Source of the DNA: Closterium sp. NIES-65
Lineage: Eukaryota; Streptophyta; Zygnematophyceae; Desmidiales; Closteriaceae
Assembly (NCBI GenBank): GCA_948144175.1
Contig: CANXME010002013.1
Span: forward strand, 552,725-616,724
Direction: 5' to 3'
Length of the DNA: 64,000 nucleotides
Shown: positions 10,082 to 20,869 of the stretch, one piece after another
Numbering within the stretch: position 1 is the first letter of the stretch
How the letters are laid out: the number at the start of each line of letters is the position of its first letter
The notes under the pieces: model-generated
What the model was told of the DNA's origin: nothing
The model's input: only the letters and a program-made list of their open reading frames with translations
The model's database searches: none
Program-made: the position numbers and the translations under genes

Positions 10082-10230
10082 TGTCCCGAAACTGTCCCAA
10101 AATATTCTTTTCGAATACTTTCGGGACAGGTAGAAAAGTGTCTCGAAAGACACTTTCGAGACTAAAAGTGAAATGTCCTGAAAGTGGATCGCCCAACTGA
10201 CCCGAAAGTGTCTTTCGAGACACTTTTGGG
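10082..10230. repeat. Cluster of three strong hairpins
   Basis: Three adjacent inverted repeats built from the same words. 10082-10128 has arms TGTCCCGAAA and TTTCGGGACA. 10140-10162 has arms GTCTCGAAAG and CTTTCGAGAC with a 3-base loop. 10201-10230 has 13-base arms with one mismatch around a TTCG tetraloop. A related hairpin lies at 59120-59154. There is no coding potential. Confidence 0.7.
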
Positions 10231-10866
10231 ACACATTCGAGACCTCTCTTCCTGTAGCATTGAGGACTCTCCCACGGACAGATTCGGGACGTGTCTGGGT
10301 TTGCTTGCATTGCAACTGCCTCTCTTGCGTTTGGTCTTAAAACCCCATTGTATTTAAAACAAGACATTAATACAATGCTTACAAATAGAAACGCTAATGC
10401 ATAATTCTTGCACCATGATGTATACAAATTGCCACAACTTCCAAAACCATAAGGCTCAAATATATTATCTGGCATAACACAAAAACACCGCAACATCTAA
10501 GTAGTGGCTTCAGTTGAGTCATAATAAACGTTGTGCAGACATGAAGTAATCAATATTACCCTTGAACCGACGAAGTTGTTAGAAGACAATTACAAAAATG
10601 AATTGATCCAATTATAATGTATTGAACCGCAACATAGGCATATAGTATGCTGGAAAACATCATTTGTTCGTCATTGAGGTTAGAAAACAAAGCTCCAGAA
10701 CAGAATCAAAAAAACTTACCGTCGACGAAAACATTGACATCTCCTTTCTGTTCAGACAGATCTTACAATCAAACAACAACGTTGACACACCAAACATTTT
10801 TGTTTACAATAAAATAACAATTTTCAAGAAAATGAAATTGCAAGAAAACGTGCAAGTGAAGTAGAT
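10231..10866. other. AT-rich region without a supported gene
   Basis: Much more AT-rich than its surroundings. A 66-codon ORF (10664-10864) has no recognisable features. The last five bases belong to the flank of the retroelement whose target site GATTC begins at 10867. Confidence 0.4.
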
Positions 10867-10871
10867 GATTC
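10867..10871. repeat. Target-site duplication, left (GATTC)
   Basis: GATTC immediately before the 5' LTR is repeated at 15845-15849 immediately after the 3' LTR. Confidence 0.9.
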
Positions 10872-11214
10872 TGTTGGAAATCCGAATACAGTATAACGAA
10901 TACTGTATACCAGTGTGCTGTTTGGTTTTAGTGTAGTCCTCTTTATAAGCTTCCAGGTCCTACAATTATTGTAGGGGCCAGAATTATTGGAGGTCAGCAT
11001 TATTGGAGGGTAGAGGGTACAATTATTGGTACACCATTATTGGTGTGAGTGGGTCATTCTGGAGGGGTAGCTGGATGCATATATACCCTGCTGTGTCACA
11101 TCATTGAGTACACATTGTGTCATCATTTTACTTTTCAATGATCAATGCAAGATTTCTATCTTGTTCTTTTCTACAAACACGTTTCCGCTACGCTGGCACT
11201 ATGCCTTTCTAGCA
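10872..11214 (+). repeat. 5' LTR of Gag-protease element
   Basis: 343 bp, starts TGTTGGAAATCC and ends CTTTCTAGCA. Contains repeated ATTATTGG words (10980-11045) and TATATACC near 11087, a possible TATA box. Matches the 3' LTR base for base by eye. Confidence 0.95.
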
Positions 11215-11227
11215 TGGTATCAGAGCT
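11215..11227 (+). other. Primer-binding site (tRNA-iMet)
   Basis: TGGTATCAGAGCT directly follows the LTR; this is the sequence complementary to the 3' end of plant initiator tRNA-Met used by many plant LTR elements. Confidence 0.9.
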
Positions 11228-11341
11228 ACTCTAGGGGGCATGCTGCCAAAACTGGTTCAGGAATTTACTGGCATACAGTTTGGATAGGTACCTGCATACA
11301 GTCGGAGTACCGCACACCTGGTCTACGCTTTCGTACACCTG

Positions 11342-14305
11342 GTGTTCGCCGTTGGTTACAACTGCGCGTTTACCGCACACTTGGTGGACGGTTTTGTCAA
11401 GGTCATGGCGCACTTCGATGGCGAAGTGGATCCTGGATATGCGGCTTTCGAAGAAGCCATCATGGCTCAGCATGAGCACCTGGAAAGCATGATTGCAAGG
11501 GCACCACCAACTCTCCAAGCTTCGTTAAGGGACAAGTTTGGAATGACAATCCAGCCAAGAGCAAAACTCTCTCATGAGTTCAGCAATCCGTCCACCCATG
11601 AACAATCTCATTCAAGCACTCCACGTACTAACCAAACTCGTGCAAATGTTCATGCAGGAATTGATGGTGAAGGGGAAATGGGCATACCTCAAGGAGGAGA
11701 GTCATCCCAATGGAGGGATGCATCCGTCCAAGGAGAGGAGATCGCCAATTCCGCACCTCAATCATCCATGCAAAGGGAAGCACGGAGGAGGAATGATGAG
11801 TATCGGAGTGCAGTGTTTGGTGGGATGAGAAGTGGACAGATTGGGCATCAGGGTGACAGAAGTGGTGAAGTGGGCGTGGAAGGTGTGGGATTCGCCTCCT
11901 ACACTATTGGTGCTCCCCCACTACGACGACTTGCGACCAACTCCCATCCCATTGGAGTTCTTCCCATGCCCAGGTCTCACCTTCATGGCGACAACATCAT
12001 CCCTCCACGTGCACATCGTCCACCAATCAGCGCACACTCTGTGGACAGCATGGGGCGGATGGGATACGGAATGCAGTCAAATGGTGTCATGCGACGGGAT
12101 CAGGTGGAAGTGCTGGAACGTCAACTTGGTGGACAGAATGGAGATATGCGGCGCACGGTACAGCTACCTCGACCGTCAACCATGCCTACTCTCTTCGACC
12201 CCGCACCACGTGAATATACGGACGAAGACAAGGAACGACTGTCACGCAAAATGGTGGGAGCAACGGTGGACAAGGCATTCACCACCACTCCGTTTGACAG
12301 CTCAAATTTCCGCGAATGGGCACTACGGTTTCGTATGAACCCCCGCGTCACGAATCTGTGGGAGTTCTTTGTGACCCTGCAGTATCCGGTTACCATGGGA
12401 GATGGTGACATTGACGACGCTATGGGGCGGCTGGAAATGCTACAGGCGGATTACTCCCAGCGTGCGGCACTCGCCTTTTGGGTCCTATTGCACAGCGTGA
12501 GCGCCACGATTCAACTACAGCTAGACATGTTCCAGGAATCCTACAGCCCGGCTTATGAAGCATGGGAGTATTTGATGGACACTTACCAGGCCAAAGATTC
12601 GGTGGCGAAGGTCTCTCTCTTGAAGCAGTTGGACAACCTGAAAATGGGGAACACCGAAAGGGTGGAGGAGTACGTCAACCGCGCAACAGCAATCCGGGAC
12701 AAGTTAGCACTCGCGGGGAAGATGGTGGATGAAGATACCTTCACCTTAAATCTGCTCACCGGACTACCAGTGCATTGGGAGGAGATGAGGCACTCGGCAA
12801 TGCTGCACAACGTGACGGACAGCTTCACTTTGCAGCGGATGATGATTCGGGAGCAGAGATATCACGATCTCATCACAAAGGATAACCGTGACCGGCGTCC
12901 ACCTCGCATGGTTGGACAAGCACGTGGAGACTGCTCACCTTCTCCAACTGCAAAGGGCAATAACGGGAAGGAGGGGTCAATTGGGGAGAAAACGCATGGC
13001 AAGGATGGAGATGCAAGTCGCTCATCTCTCGTGTGTTGGTACTGCAAGGAGCCTGGCCACCCCTTCTTCAAGTGTACCAAGGCACCCCCTGGGTGGATAC
13101 CACCAGGGTGGGAACCGCATACCCGCGGAAAGGCAAAACTGCACACCAGCGACAGCCGTTCGTCCTCCCCACGAAGGAGTTGCAGCCCCAAACGTGACAA
13201 CAATGCATCAAAACAGCAAGGGGCAGCCGGGGAAGACAAACAACGTACTGTTACGTGCATTGCAATGATGGGATCGTCACAAGCTACCTTACCGCCAGCT
13301 AAAGCGTCATCTTGGATGCTGGATAGTGGATGCAGCCAGCACATGACTTCGGACAAGAGCTGGTTTGAAGAGTTAAGGGAGCTGGACGAACCTGTTTATG
13401 TGGAGCTTGCTAATGGGAGCGAGCTGAGCAGCAAGATGACAGGAACGATCAGAGCAACGGCACCTGATGGGACAACAGTTCGGTACACTGACGTCCTTTA
13501 CGTACCTGGCCTGAAGAGCAACCTGCTCTCTTATTGTCAACTGCTGAAAAAGGGAGCGCACATCAATACGATTGCTAATGGAGACGCGGAGGTCACCATG
13601 AAAGATGGAGAGGAGTACGTGCGGATTGGACTTGCTAAGAACGTGGATGGAGTGCTCGTAGTGCAATATGCGCATGCACTTACATCCGCCCATGCTCCTG
13701 GACATTCGCGTAATGATGCGTCATCGAATCAGGTTAATCGTGAAGGGGTTACCCTTTTCCGCACACCTGGTGTGCACATGGACGCACCTGGGAGCACGGA
13801 TCCCCGCACACCTGGAGTGCGCTTGAGTGGCCAGTCTGCACATGCGTCTGTCACATATCGCATGGCACACAAAGCATGCGTCGTACGGAATCCGGCACAT
13901 GATGTTGATACGGATGAAGTCTCACCCCACTGTGTAATGTGGACTTCAGGGGGAGGAGGACACAGGTCCGTAGTGGATTCGGTTCCTGCATTCTCGACCA
14001 TTGAAGGACATGAAGACGAAGGAGCAGAATATGCAAAACAAGACTTACCTGGAGCTGATGTAGCTGATGAAGTCAGTGCAGTTGAAGGAAGCGGAGGTAC
14101 AGCTGATGGCGTATCTGTGACTGGTGTTTCCATTTTGGAAGGCGTAAAAAATGATGATGTGGGAAATGAGGTGGACAAGCCAAGCAAGCAGCATCTCACC
14201 TGCAATTTGCTGGTTGGTCAAGGCAATCATCAAGTCAAGGATTCTGGTGTTGTACTCACCTGTGCGGCCACCTCGAACGGTGCGGCACAACATGGCATCA
14301 CCTAA
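11342..14305 (+). CDS. Gag-protease polyprotein of non-autonomous element
   Basis: 987 codons, intact. The first 280 or so residues are low-complexity and poorly conserved; the true start may lie further in. Residues about 300-510 form a copia Gag core (FREWALRF, then LWEFF, YLMDTYQAKDS, KMGNTERVEEYVNR, LLTGLPVHWEEMR). A canonical CCHC zinc knuckle, CWYCKEPGHPFFKC, lies near residue 565. The protease core WMLDSGCSQHM is near residue 660, followed by the usual LANGS and YVPGLKSNLLS segments. The last 200 residues are unrelated to integrase and of unknown role. The frame stops at TAA with no further retroviral domains. As the only ORF of a young insertion it is probably expressed and packaged in trans with a partner. 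Confidence 0.9.
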   Translation: MFAVGYNCAFTAHLVDGFVKVMAHFDGEVDPGYAAFEEAIMAQHEHLESMIARAPPTLQASLRDKFGMTIQPRAKLSHEFSNPSTHEQSHSSTPRTNQTRANVHAGIDGEGEMGIPQGGESSQWRDASVQGEEIANSAPQSSMQREARRRNDEYRSAVFGGMRSGQIGHQGDRSGEVGVEGVGFASYTIGAPPLRRLATNSHPIGVLPMPRSHLHGDNIIPPRAHRPPISAHSVDSMGRMGYGMQSNGVMRRDQVEVLERQLGGQNGDMRRTVQLPRPSTMPTLFDPAPREYTDEDKERLSRKMVGATVDKAFTTTPFDSSNFREWALRFRMNPRVTNLWEFFVTLQYPVTMGDGDIDDAMGRLEMLQADYSQRAALAFWVLLHSVSATIQLQLDMFQESYSPAYEAWEYLMDTYQAKDSVAKVSLLKQLDNLKMGNTERVEEYVNRATAIRDKLALAGKMVDEDTFTLNLLTGLPVHWEEMRHSAMLHNVTDSFTLQRMMIREQRYHDLITKDNRDRRPPRMVGQARGDCSPSPTAKGNNGKEGSIGEKTHGKDGDASRSSLVCWYCKEPGHPFFKCTKAPPGWIPPGWEPHTRGKAKLHTSDSRSSSPRRSCSPKRDNNASKQQGAAGEDKQRTVTCIAMMGSSQATLPPAKASSWMLDSGCSQHMTSDKSWFEELRELDEPVYVELANGSELSSKMTGTIRATAPDGTTVRYTDVLYVPGLKSNLLSYCQLLKKGAHINTIANGDAEVTMKDGEEYVRIGLAKNVDGVLVVQYAHALTSAHAPGHSRNDASSNQVNREGVTLFRTPGVHMDAPGSTDPRTPGVRLSGQSAHASVTYRMAHKACVVRNPAHDVDTDEVSPHCVMWTSGGGGHRSVVDSVPAFSTIEGHEDEGAEYAKQDLPGADVADEVSAVEGSGGTADGVSVTGVSILEGVKNDDVGNEVDKPSKQHLTCNLLVGQGNHQVKDSGVVLTCAATSNGAAQHGIT

Positions 14306-15490
14306 CTCCACACTCACTCATGTGCTTGTAGCTGTGTACGCGGATCACTACAAGCACATGGGTGGCGGGAGGTGGGGTGTGGAGTATGTCTGGTGGCATA
14401 AGTGTGGGACATGGAGTCAAGAAGCATAAGGGGAAGACCTACTCACCAAGGGTTGCCAAATAGGCAGGGGGAGCAGGAAGAATGAATGCAACCGGTCGTC
14501 ATACGTCGTGCTTCAGTGGTATTGTGGTATTGGTTGCAGCAGATGAACGGTACCACCTGAGGGAAGAGTGGATAATATACATGGGAGCACTGCGTACCTG
14601 GTGTGCACAACTCTGCATACTTGGAGTGCGCTACATTCTTGGAGTGCACAACACTGCATACTTGGAGTGGACATTTCTGCATACGTGGAGTGCAGAGTTT
14701 GGGATACTTGGAGTGCGTCGGCATGCACAACTCTTTAGCTGATGAAGTTCGGCAACTCCGGCTACTACCGTGTGTCGACTGGAGTGTATGGGGAGCATCA
14801 CATGACAACATAGGTGAAGTTTGAGCAAACTTGGCATGATTGCCAAAGCATGGGGAGAAAGGCATACGAAGATGCAGCAAGCGCGGACACAAAAATGATG
14901 CAGCAGACGCGCAGCAGATCGTCAGCTGCTGATGAACGACAAGTCGTCACTTCTGTCGCGCGAAGTGTGCGCCCACCAATGCAGTTCCGCGCCAGCCGCA
15001 CACCCTGTGTTATCTGCTACCGATTCACGTCATCCGCAGCTGCAGTCGTCGCAGACGCGCATCCACTGCGGTTTTGCGTCGTCGCACAGGAGGCGTGCGA
15101 AAAAGACAGCAGCATTGACAATCGCGTGTAGTCCAGTCTACGGTTTCGGAAATTTGGCGTGCGCTAAGGGCATTCCGCCATGACGATACGCGCATTCTGC
15201 CATGGTTTCGAGGAGATTTTGCCATGGAGCTGCTACGATTTCCTCAGCAGCAGCCACTACCCTCTAGATCTTGATCTAGAATGTGGAGATTGGAAGGAGG
15301 GAATGGAAAACGTGAAGGCATGTGGTTTGAGTTTGGAAGGCCCAAAGGTTGGGAGGGGAAAGGTGCTACAGTGACAAGCAGCTTGGCCAACACCAAACCC
15401 TAACTTGGTTTGGGCGCACCCCTACTTTGTGGTGGTATACCACCTCGACCACCCCATCCTCCAAGGAAATCGGATTCACTAAAACCTACA
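14306..15490 (+). other. Non-coding 3' part of the Gag-protease element
   Basis: No ORF with retroelement content. 14590-14725 is an array of six degenerate copies of a GCAYACYTGGWGTGC motif. Two more copies lie in the ORF (13760, 13808) and three in the leader (11310-11380). Confidence 0.6.
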
Positions 15491-15501
15491 GCAAGGGGGA
15501 G

Positions 15502-15844
15502 TGTTGGAAATCCGAATACAGTATAACGAATACTGTATACCAGTGTGCTGTTTGGTTTTAGTGTAGTCCTCTTTATAAGCTTCCAGGTCCTACAATTATT
15601 GTAGGGGCCAGAATTATTGGAGGTCAGCATTATTGGAGGGTAGAGGGTACAATTATTGGTACACCATTATTGGTGTGAGTGGGTCATTCTGGAGGGGTAG
15701 CTGGATGCATATATACCCTGCTGTGTCACATCATTGAGTACACATTGTGTCATCATTTTACTTTTCAATGATCAATGCAAGATTTCTATCTTGTTCTTTT
15801 CTACAAACACGTTTCCGCTACGCTGGCACTATGCCTTTCTAGCA
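15502..15844 (+). repeat. 3' LTR of Gag-protease element
   Basis: 343 bp, identical by eye to the 5' LTR. Preceded by the polypurine tract GCAAGGGGGAG (15491-15501) and followed by GATTC. Confidence 0.95.
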
Positions 15845-15849
15845 GATTC

Positions 15850-16514
15850 ATCGTGTTGAATCGCACGAAACGCCATGATTCCTTTCCAACGTCATTGAGA
15901 AGATGTCACTTGCTATCCTGATTCAATCCCACGGGAAAAGGGATGAACGGATGGGAAAGCCAGTTTGAAATGTGACGCGGTAACATAGTAGGGGACGTAA
16001 GCAGTGACGCGAGATGAGAGAGACTTCAAGGAACTAAACAAATAATCGTCAAAATCATGGTTCTTGTTACGAAAGACGAGCTAGAACAAGAGTGCAATTA
16101 ATGACAAACGAAGACTGCCGGGTAATAAAGTGATTTAAGGGCGTAAATGTTAGTTGAAGTGTTGAACAGAATTAACAAGTCGAGCCTAGTTACTGGGAGA
16201 CACAAGAGCAAAGCAGCAAATAACAAAGTGAAGAACAAAAGGTGACGAGAGAACAACGCCTTCTTCTAGCGACAAGTTTGGATCGTTTTACGGCATGGAT
16301 GGGTTATAGTAGTTTCGTATCGGTGATCGAGATGGGGTTCACACCATGAAGTGGACCTCACAGCTGGTTGAATATTTTAGTTCTGTGGTGGACCTTTGGC
16401 AGTGACGCGAATTCTTTTAGTGCACGTGGACGATTTCGGCAGTGCTGGCAGGTGCTGCCACGTATTTCCTTTCGCCACACGTGGTGCGAAATTTTGGTTT
16501 AGTAAATTCATATT
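15850..16514. other. Region between two retroelements, no gene seen
   Basis: Stops in all frames and nothing recognisable. It is the original host DNA to the right of the Gag-protease insertion and to the left of element C. Confidence 0.5.
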
Positions 16515-16896
16515 TGTTACAATCCCAAGTGGGACTTAGCAAAGGATTGCTCAGGGGTGATCGCGGACTAGTGTTGCAGCGGAAGTTTGAATCTCAGGTC
16601 AGAGTGAATGTAAATGACTGAGTTGATAATAGCATGCATACATCGAGTTTATATAAGAGTACAAGGGAATACGAAAGGACCTAGACTAGCCATGTACTCT
16701 AAGGGGTACATTCCCTTATTACAACTGAATTCAAAACCGTGCGGCGCGGGAACCCGTTCAAAACCTATTCCCGCTCTTTTCACTTCAAATGTTTCTGCCT
16801 GCATCGGTCTTGGTATGACGGTTGCTGCGTCGCTTCAGCTCTTCTGACTCCTCAACTTCGTACTCGGTAGAGTCGGCTCCTGCAGCATTCACGAAT
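16515..16896 (-). repeat. Element C 3' LTR, larger part
   Basis: On the minus strand the LTR starts TGTTACGATGTG (at 22014) and ends GGGATTGTAACA (at 16515), about 410 bp without the A1 insertion. This part includes a TATATAA sequence on the minus strand near 16655. Confidence 0.75.
16892..16896. repeat. Imperfect target-site duplication of A1
   Basis: CGAAT here against GGAAT at 21981-21985 on the other side of A1; one mismatch. Confidence 0.5.
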
Positions 16897-16913
16897 TGAT
16901 GAGATAGAGGCGA

Positions 16914-19900
16914 CCACTAGGGCGAGCAGCTCGGACTGGCGACGCAGGGCGGGACGCAGGCTCACGACGCTCAGCAAGACCTCCAGTAGGACCAGCGTAG
17001 GGAGAAGGAGAAGGCAGGGGAGAGGCGGGCTGTAACTGTGACTGTGACGAGACAGGCTGCGGACACTCTACGGGAGGAGAAGGACTAGTGGAAGGCGGGA
17101 GACCAAGAACCGGCTGAAGGAGCGGAACCAAGTACGGTCGAGGCCGCGCAGCACCGCCAGAGACAGCAGGGACAGCACCAACACCTCCAGAGGCAGCACC
17201 AGCACCAGTAGCAGCTCCAACTCCAGCACCACCAGCAGCTGCAGAAGTACCCGCAGTAGGACCGACAGTCGTAGCCTCAGCGCCAGCACCCGCAGCAGCT
17301 CCAGCTCCAGAGGCACCCCCGGGCCCGGCAGCTCCAGTACTCGCAGTACGAGCACCTCCGGGACCCGTGGTACCAGCTCCCTTGGCAGCAACGGAACCTC
17401 CAGCACCCGTAGTACCCCCAGCTCCAGCAGCTCGCCTCCAGCGCCGGGCAAACCACTCACGCAGCTCCAGAGGAGAGAGCGGCTCGCGGCGTGAGGAACG
17501 GTCTGGAGAACCACCAGGAACAGAAGCAGCAGGCGCAGCACTCCCAGACGCAGTACCCCCAGGCTCAGCACCCCCAGGCACAGCACCCCCAGGCTCAGCA
17601 CCCCCAGTCTCAGCACCCCCAGGCTCAGTACCCCCAGGCTCAGCACCCCCAGTCTCAGCACCCCCAGGCTCAGCGCCCCCAGTCTCAGCACCCCCAGTCT
17701 CAGCACCCCGAGGCTCCGCACCCGCAGCAGCACCAGAGTCACCAGTGACCTCGACAGGCTCGACCGCGTCTACCAGGGACACACCTGAAGGGGCAGGACC
17801 CTGAGGGGGGAGGGGGTCTACCCGGGGGGGACCTGGGACCAGGAAGAGGGGCGGGGGGGGAAGGGACGGAGTGCGGTAGGGGAAGAGCCGGTAGAAGGGA
17901 ACCGACTCGTCGAACGTGACGTCCTGGGAGGACAGAACACGACGAGAGGTGGGGTGGTAAAACTGCCACCCAGGTGCGTCAGGGGGGAAACCCAGGAAGA
18001 CGCAAGGAGCAGCACGAGGGGACAGCTTGTCCGCAGACAAGTCGCGGACAAACGCCCGAGATCCCCAGACACGGAACGCCGACGCATCGCCAACCTTCCC
18101 CGTCCACAGCAAAGCTGGGGAGGTCTCCGGTCTGGAGACCCTGGGCTGAAGGCTGATCTGATGCGCGGCGTACCGAACCGCAAACGGCCACAGAAAATGG
18201 GGGGCAGCCGCATGCACCATGGACGTACGGGCGACGTCCATGACAATGCCGATGCGGCGCTCAGCAATCCCATTCTGCTGTGGAGAGTCCGGAAGCGTGA
18301 AGGTCTGGCGGATGCCTCGTGCCCGACAGTAGGCTCGCAGAAGGCCGGAGGAGAACTCTCCGCCTCTGTCCGAGTGCAGACGCAAAACAGGAAAGTCCGA
18401 GCCGAAGCTCCGCCTGAGCTGGAGACGAGCTGCGCGGATCCAGTCGATCAACACCTCAGTGACCTCACCCTTGCTGCGCAAGGGGAAGACTGTGGTGTAA
18501 CGCGAGTAGTCGTCAACCACCAACAGGAAGTAGCGCTCGTGACCCTGTCCACGGACGCGGGCTGGGCCCCACACGTCTATGTGAAGCGTCTGCATCGGGG
18601 CCTCCGTCGGAGGAAACGGGGAGGAGTGAGGGGTAGCCCGCAGGCGACCCTCGACATAGGGGATACAGGGAGGGCCAGGCCCCGGAGGAAGGGGAGGGAG
18701 GGACCGGGGAAGGCCAGAGACAAGAAGGCGAGAGGCCATGCCCCGGAGACGAGGCAGGGAGGGGTGACCCATCGTGTGGTGCCACAGGAGGGTCTCGTGG
18801 GACAGGAGGCGACACGAGCAGGGGGCAGACTCAGGACCAGACCTGGACGCTGCAGCAAACACCTGACCCGACGCAGCTACCTGACCAGACGCAGGAGGAG
18901 GAGACGGAACAGTGAGTGTGTACAGGCTCGACCCCGGCCCACGTGTGAACGTGGTCAAGTGTCGACCCGTATCCGCGTCCGTGCAGTGGGTGTCCCGTCG
19001 GCGTGCAGGGGTGAACTGGTCGACCCCCGCATCCTGTAGGTCAGCACCCGCCATCAAGTTCGTAGAGAACGAGGGGAGGTAGAGACCGGACAGAGCGCCA
19101 GACGGGACCGCAGGGCACGGCAGGACAGTGGAGTAGCGAGCCAGAACAGGACCCCCAGAGGGGTCCGCCAGGGAGACCGCCACTGGCCGACTAAGCGGTG
19201 TGAGTGTGGTGCGGTCTCGAAAGAAGGAGCGAGACGCCCCTGAGTCAAGAGTGAAGGTGAGAGAGGGCGGAGCCGACGCAGTACCTGAGAGAGCAGACTC
19301 ACCAGCACCTGAGGACACAGACTCACTGGCACCTAGAGCGACAGCCTCACCAGCACCTGGAGCAGCAGCCTCAACAGCACCTAGAGCCGCAGTACCAATG
19401 CCTGGGTCGGGCGGGAAACACCGGTAACAGTCACCCTCCTCACTAATAGTCACATCATACATGGCAGCAAGAATAGCATCAAAGTCAAGATCAAAGATAG
19501 CTACTCCTGCCCTAGACAGCTGGTCCCAGCGAGGGATCTCAGAGGCGTCAGGAAACTGGCGGCGCCAAGCGTCAGTCAGGCGGCCGAAGCAGCGCTGTGC
19601 GGAGTGTGGACCACCACACGGCTCACCCGCACGGTCGCCAGTGCACAAGACCTAGGTGCACGGACCAGTACCCCCACCCCTCTGACGTGCAGTGTACCAC
19701 TCACGGAGCTGCTGTGAGGAGAGGGTCTCCTGACCACGCTGCTGCCGCTGCTGCTGGCGCTGACCGCCACCGGAGCCACTCCTCTGCGACGAGCCACGAC
19801 CTCCTCCGCCGCCTCCTCCGCCGCCGCCGCCACCACCTCCGCTGCCACCGCCACTCCCACCGTCGCTGCCGCCACCGCCGCCTCCACCTCCACTCCCACC

Positions 19901-20809
19901 ACCACTGCCGCTGCCACCCCCGCCTCCACTGCCGCCGGTGACACCTCCACTCCCGCCACCACTCCCGCTACCACCCCCACCTCCTCCGCTGCCTCCACCG
20001 CCGCCTCCACCGCCCCCGCCGACGCCACCACCGCTCCTGCCCCCCTTGCCCTTGCGAGAGCGACGTCTCCCACTGGGGGCAGACGCCGCGCCGACCGACT
20101 CAAAACCAACTAGGTCGGCCGTAGCAGCAGAGGCGACAGAGGGCAGGAGGGGGGAGGGGGAACACCCCTCAAAGATGGGGGTGCGCGGGTCACCACGAGA
20201 GGCCCCTACAGCGAGAATGCTCTTCTCGGCTGCTAGGAGGGACTTCTCGAGGAGGTCAACAGTGAGAGTGGTGGGGTAGACTGAGAGTACGCGGAGTCAG
20301 GGAGGCGGGCGAGAATGTAGTAGAGAGTGAAGTACTGGGGGGGGGGGGTTCTTGGCGCAGAACTCAGCAGGAAGCGCAGCGCGGAAGCGAGCGTCCCTAG
20401 TGCGCAGGTGGGTAATGAGGTCGGCGACTGTGGCAAAGGAAGCAAGGTTGGGAAAGAGGTACGGTAGCATGAGGCGGCTCAGTGCAGCAGTGGCAGGGGT
20501 GGAGTAGCGTGCAATAACGGCGTCGTACAAGGTCTAAGCACTCTTGTACGACCCAAAGTGTGCACGCTCAGAGGGAGGGAGGTTGCGACGCACAGCAAGA
20601 CGTGCAGCAGCATCGCGTGTGGCCCACACTGAGCAAACAGTGGCATCCTCAGTAGCAGCAGGGGCGGGAGAGGCACCAGAAGTGAGATCAAAGAGAGAGA
20701 GGCCGTCAGCTCTGTCGCACTGTAGGAAAAGCAGCAGGTCGTCTACCCACACGTCAAAGTCTATGGCTCGGCCCTCAGCGTCGAAGGTGAGGACACTGGG
20801 GGTAGCCAT
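16914..20809 (-). pseudogene. A1 gag-protease-integrase polyprotein, broken
   Basis: Starts at 20809 (MATPSVLTFDAEGRAIDF). Gag is interrupted by a TAG at 20534 where sister copies have CAG, by a frameshift in a run of 12 C (about 20337-20348) and by TAC->TAG near 19654, inside the zinc-binding segment. From 19648 to 16889 the frame is open. It carries a protease LDSGASRSFF, an integrase HHCC region (HETLLWHH, then YVEG where sister copies have CVEG), the catalytic core (DVWGPA, HSDRGGEF, NGIAERR) and a run of GGAEPGGAETGG-type repeats, ending where the deletion joins LTR sequence (LYLINS). Confidence 0.85.
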
Positions 20810-20869
20810 GACAGCAGTAGGGTGAGGGCAGTGCGCAGAGTAAAGCTCAGTGCTCACCAGACAGGGCAG

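Larger units (their letters stand above)
10872..15844 (+). mobile_element. Non-autonomous copia-type Gag-protease LTR element
   Basis: A complete LTR element of 4,973 bp bounded by GATTC duplications. It contains two 343-bp LTRs (TG...CA) that appear identical, a primer-binding site TGGTATCAGAGCT at 11215 (initiator tRNA-Met type), one 987-codon Gag-protease ORF and a purine tract GCAAGGGGGAG just before the 3' LTR. There is no integrase, reverse transcriptase or RNase H, so it must depend on another element. The roughly 1.2 kb between the ORF and the 3' LTR is non-coding and carries repeats of a short palindromic motif. Identical LTRs mean a recent insertion. The layout resembles the plant TR-GAG class, but with a protease kept. 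Confidence 0.9.

Noticed and set aside
10664-10864. 66-codon ORF in the AT-rich region
   Set aside because: Lys/Asn-rich composition as expected from base content; no motif, no paralogue and no splice context.
17954-19039. A 361-codon plus-strand ORF opposite A1 integrase, and similar long ORFs opposite other elements (27204-28220, 46732-47649, 53602-54270)
   Set aside because: They recur wherever the same pol sequence occurs, always antisense to it, with Arg/Gly/Ala-rich composition typical of GC-rich shadow frames.
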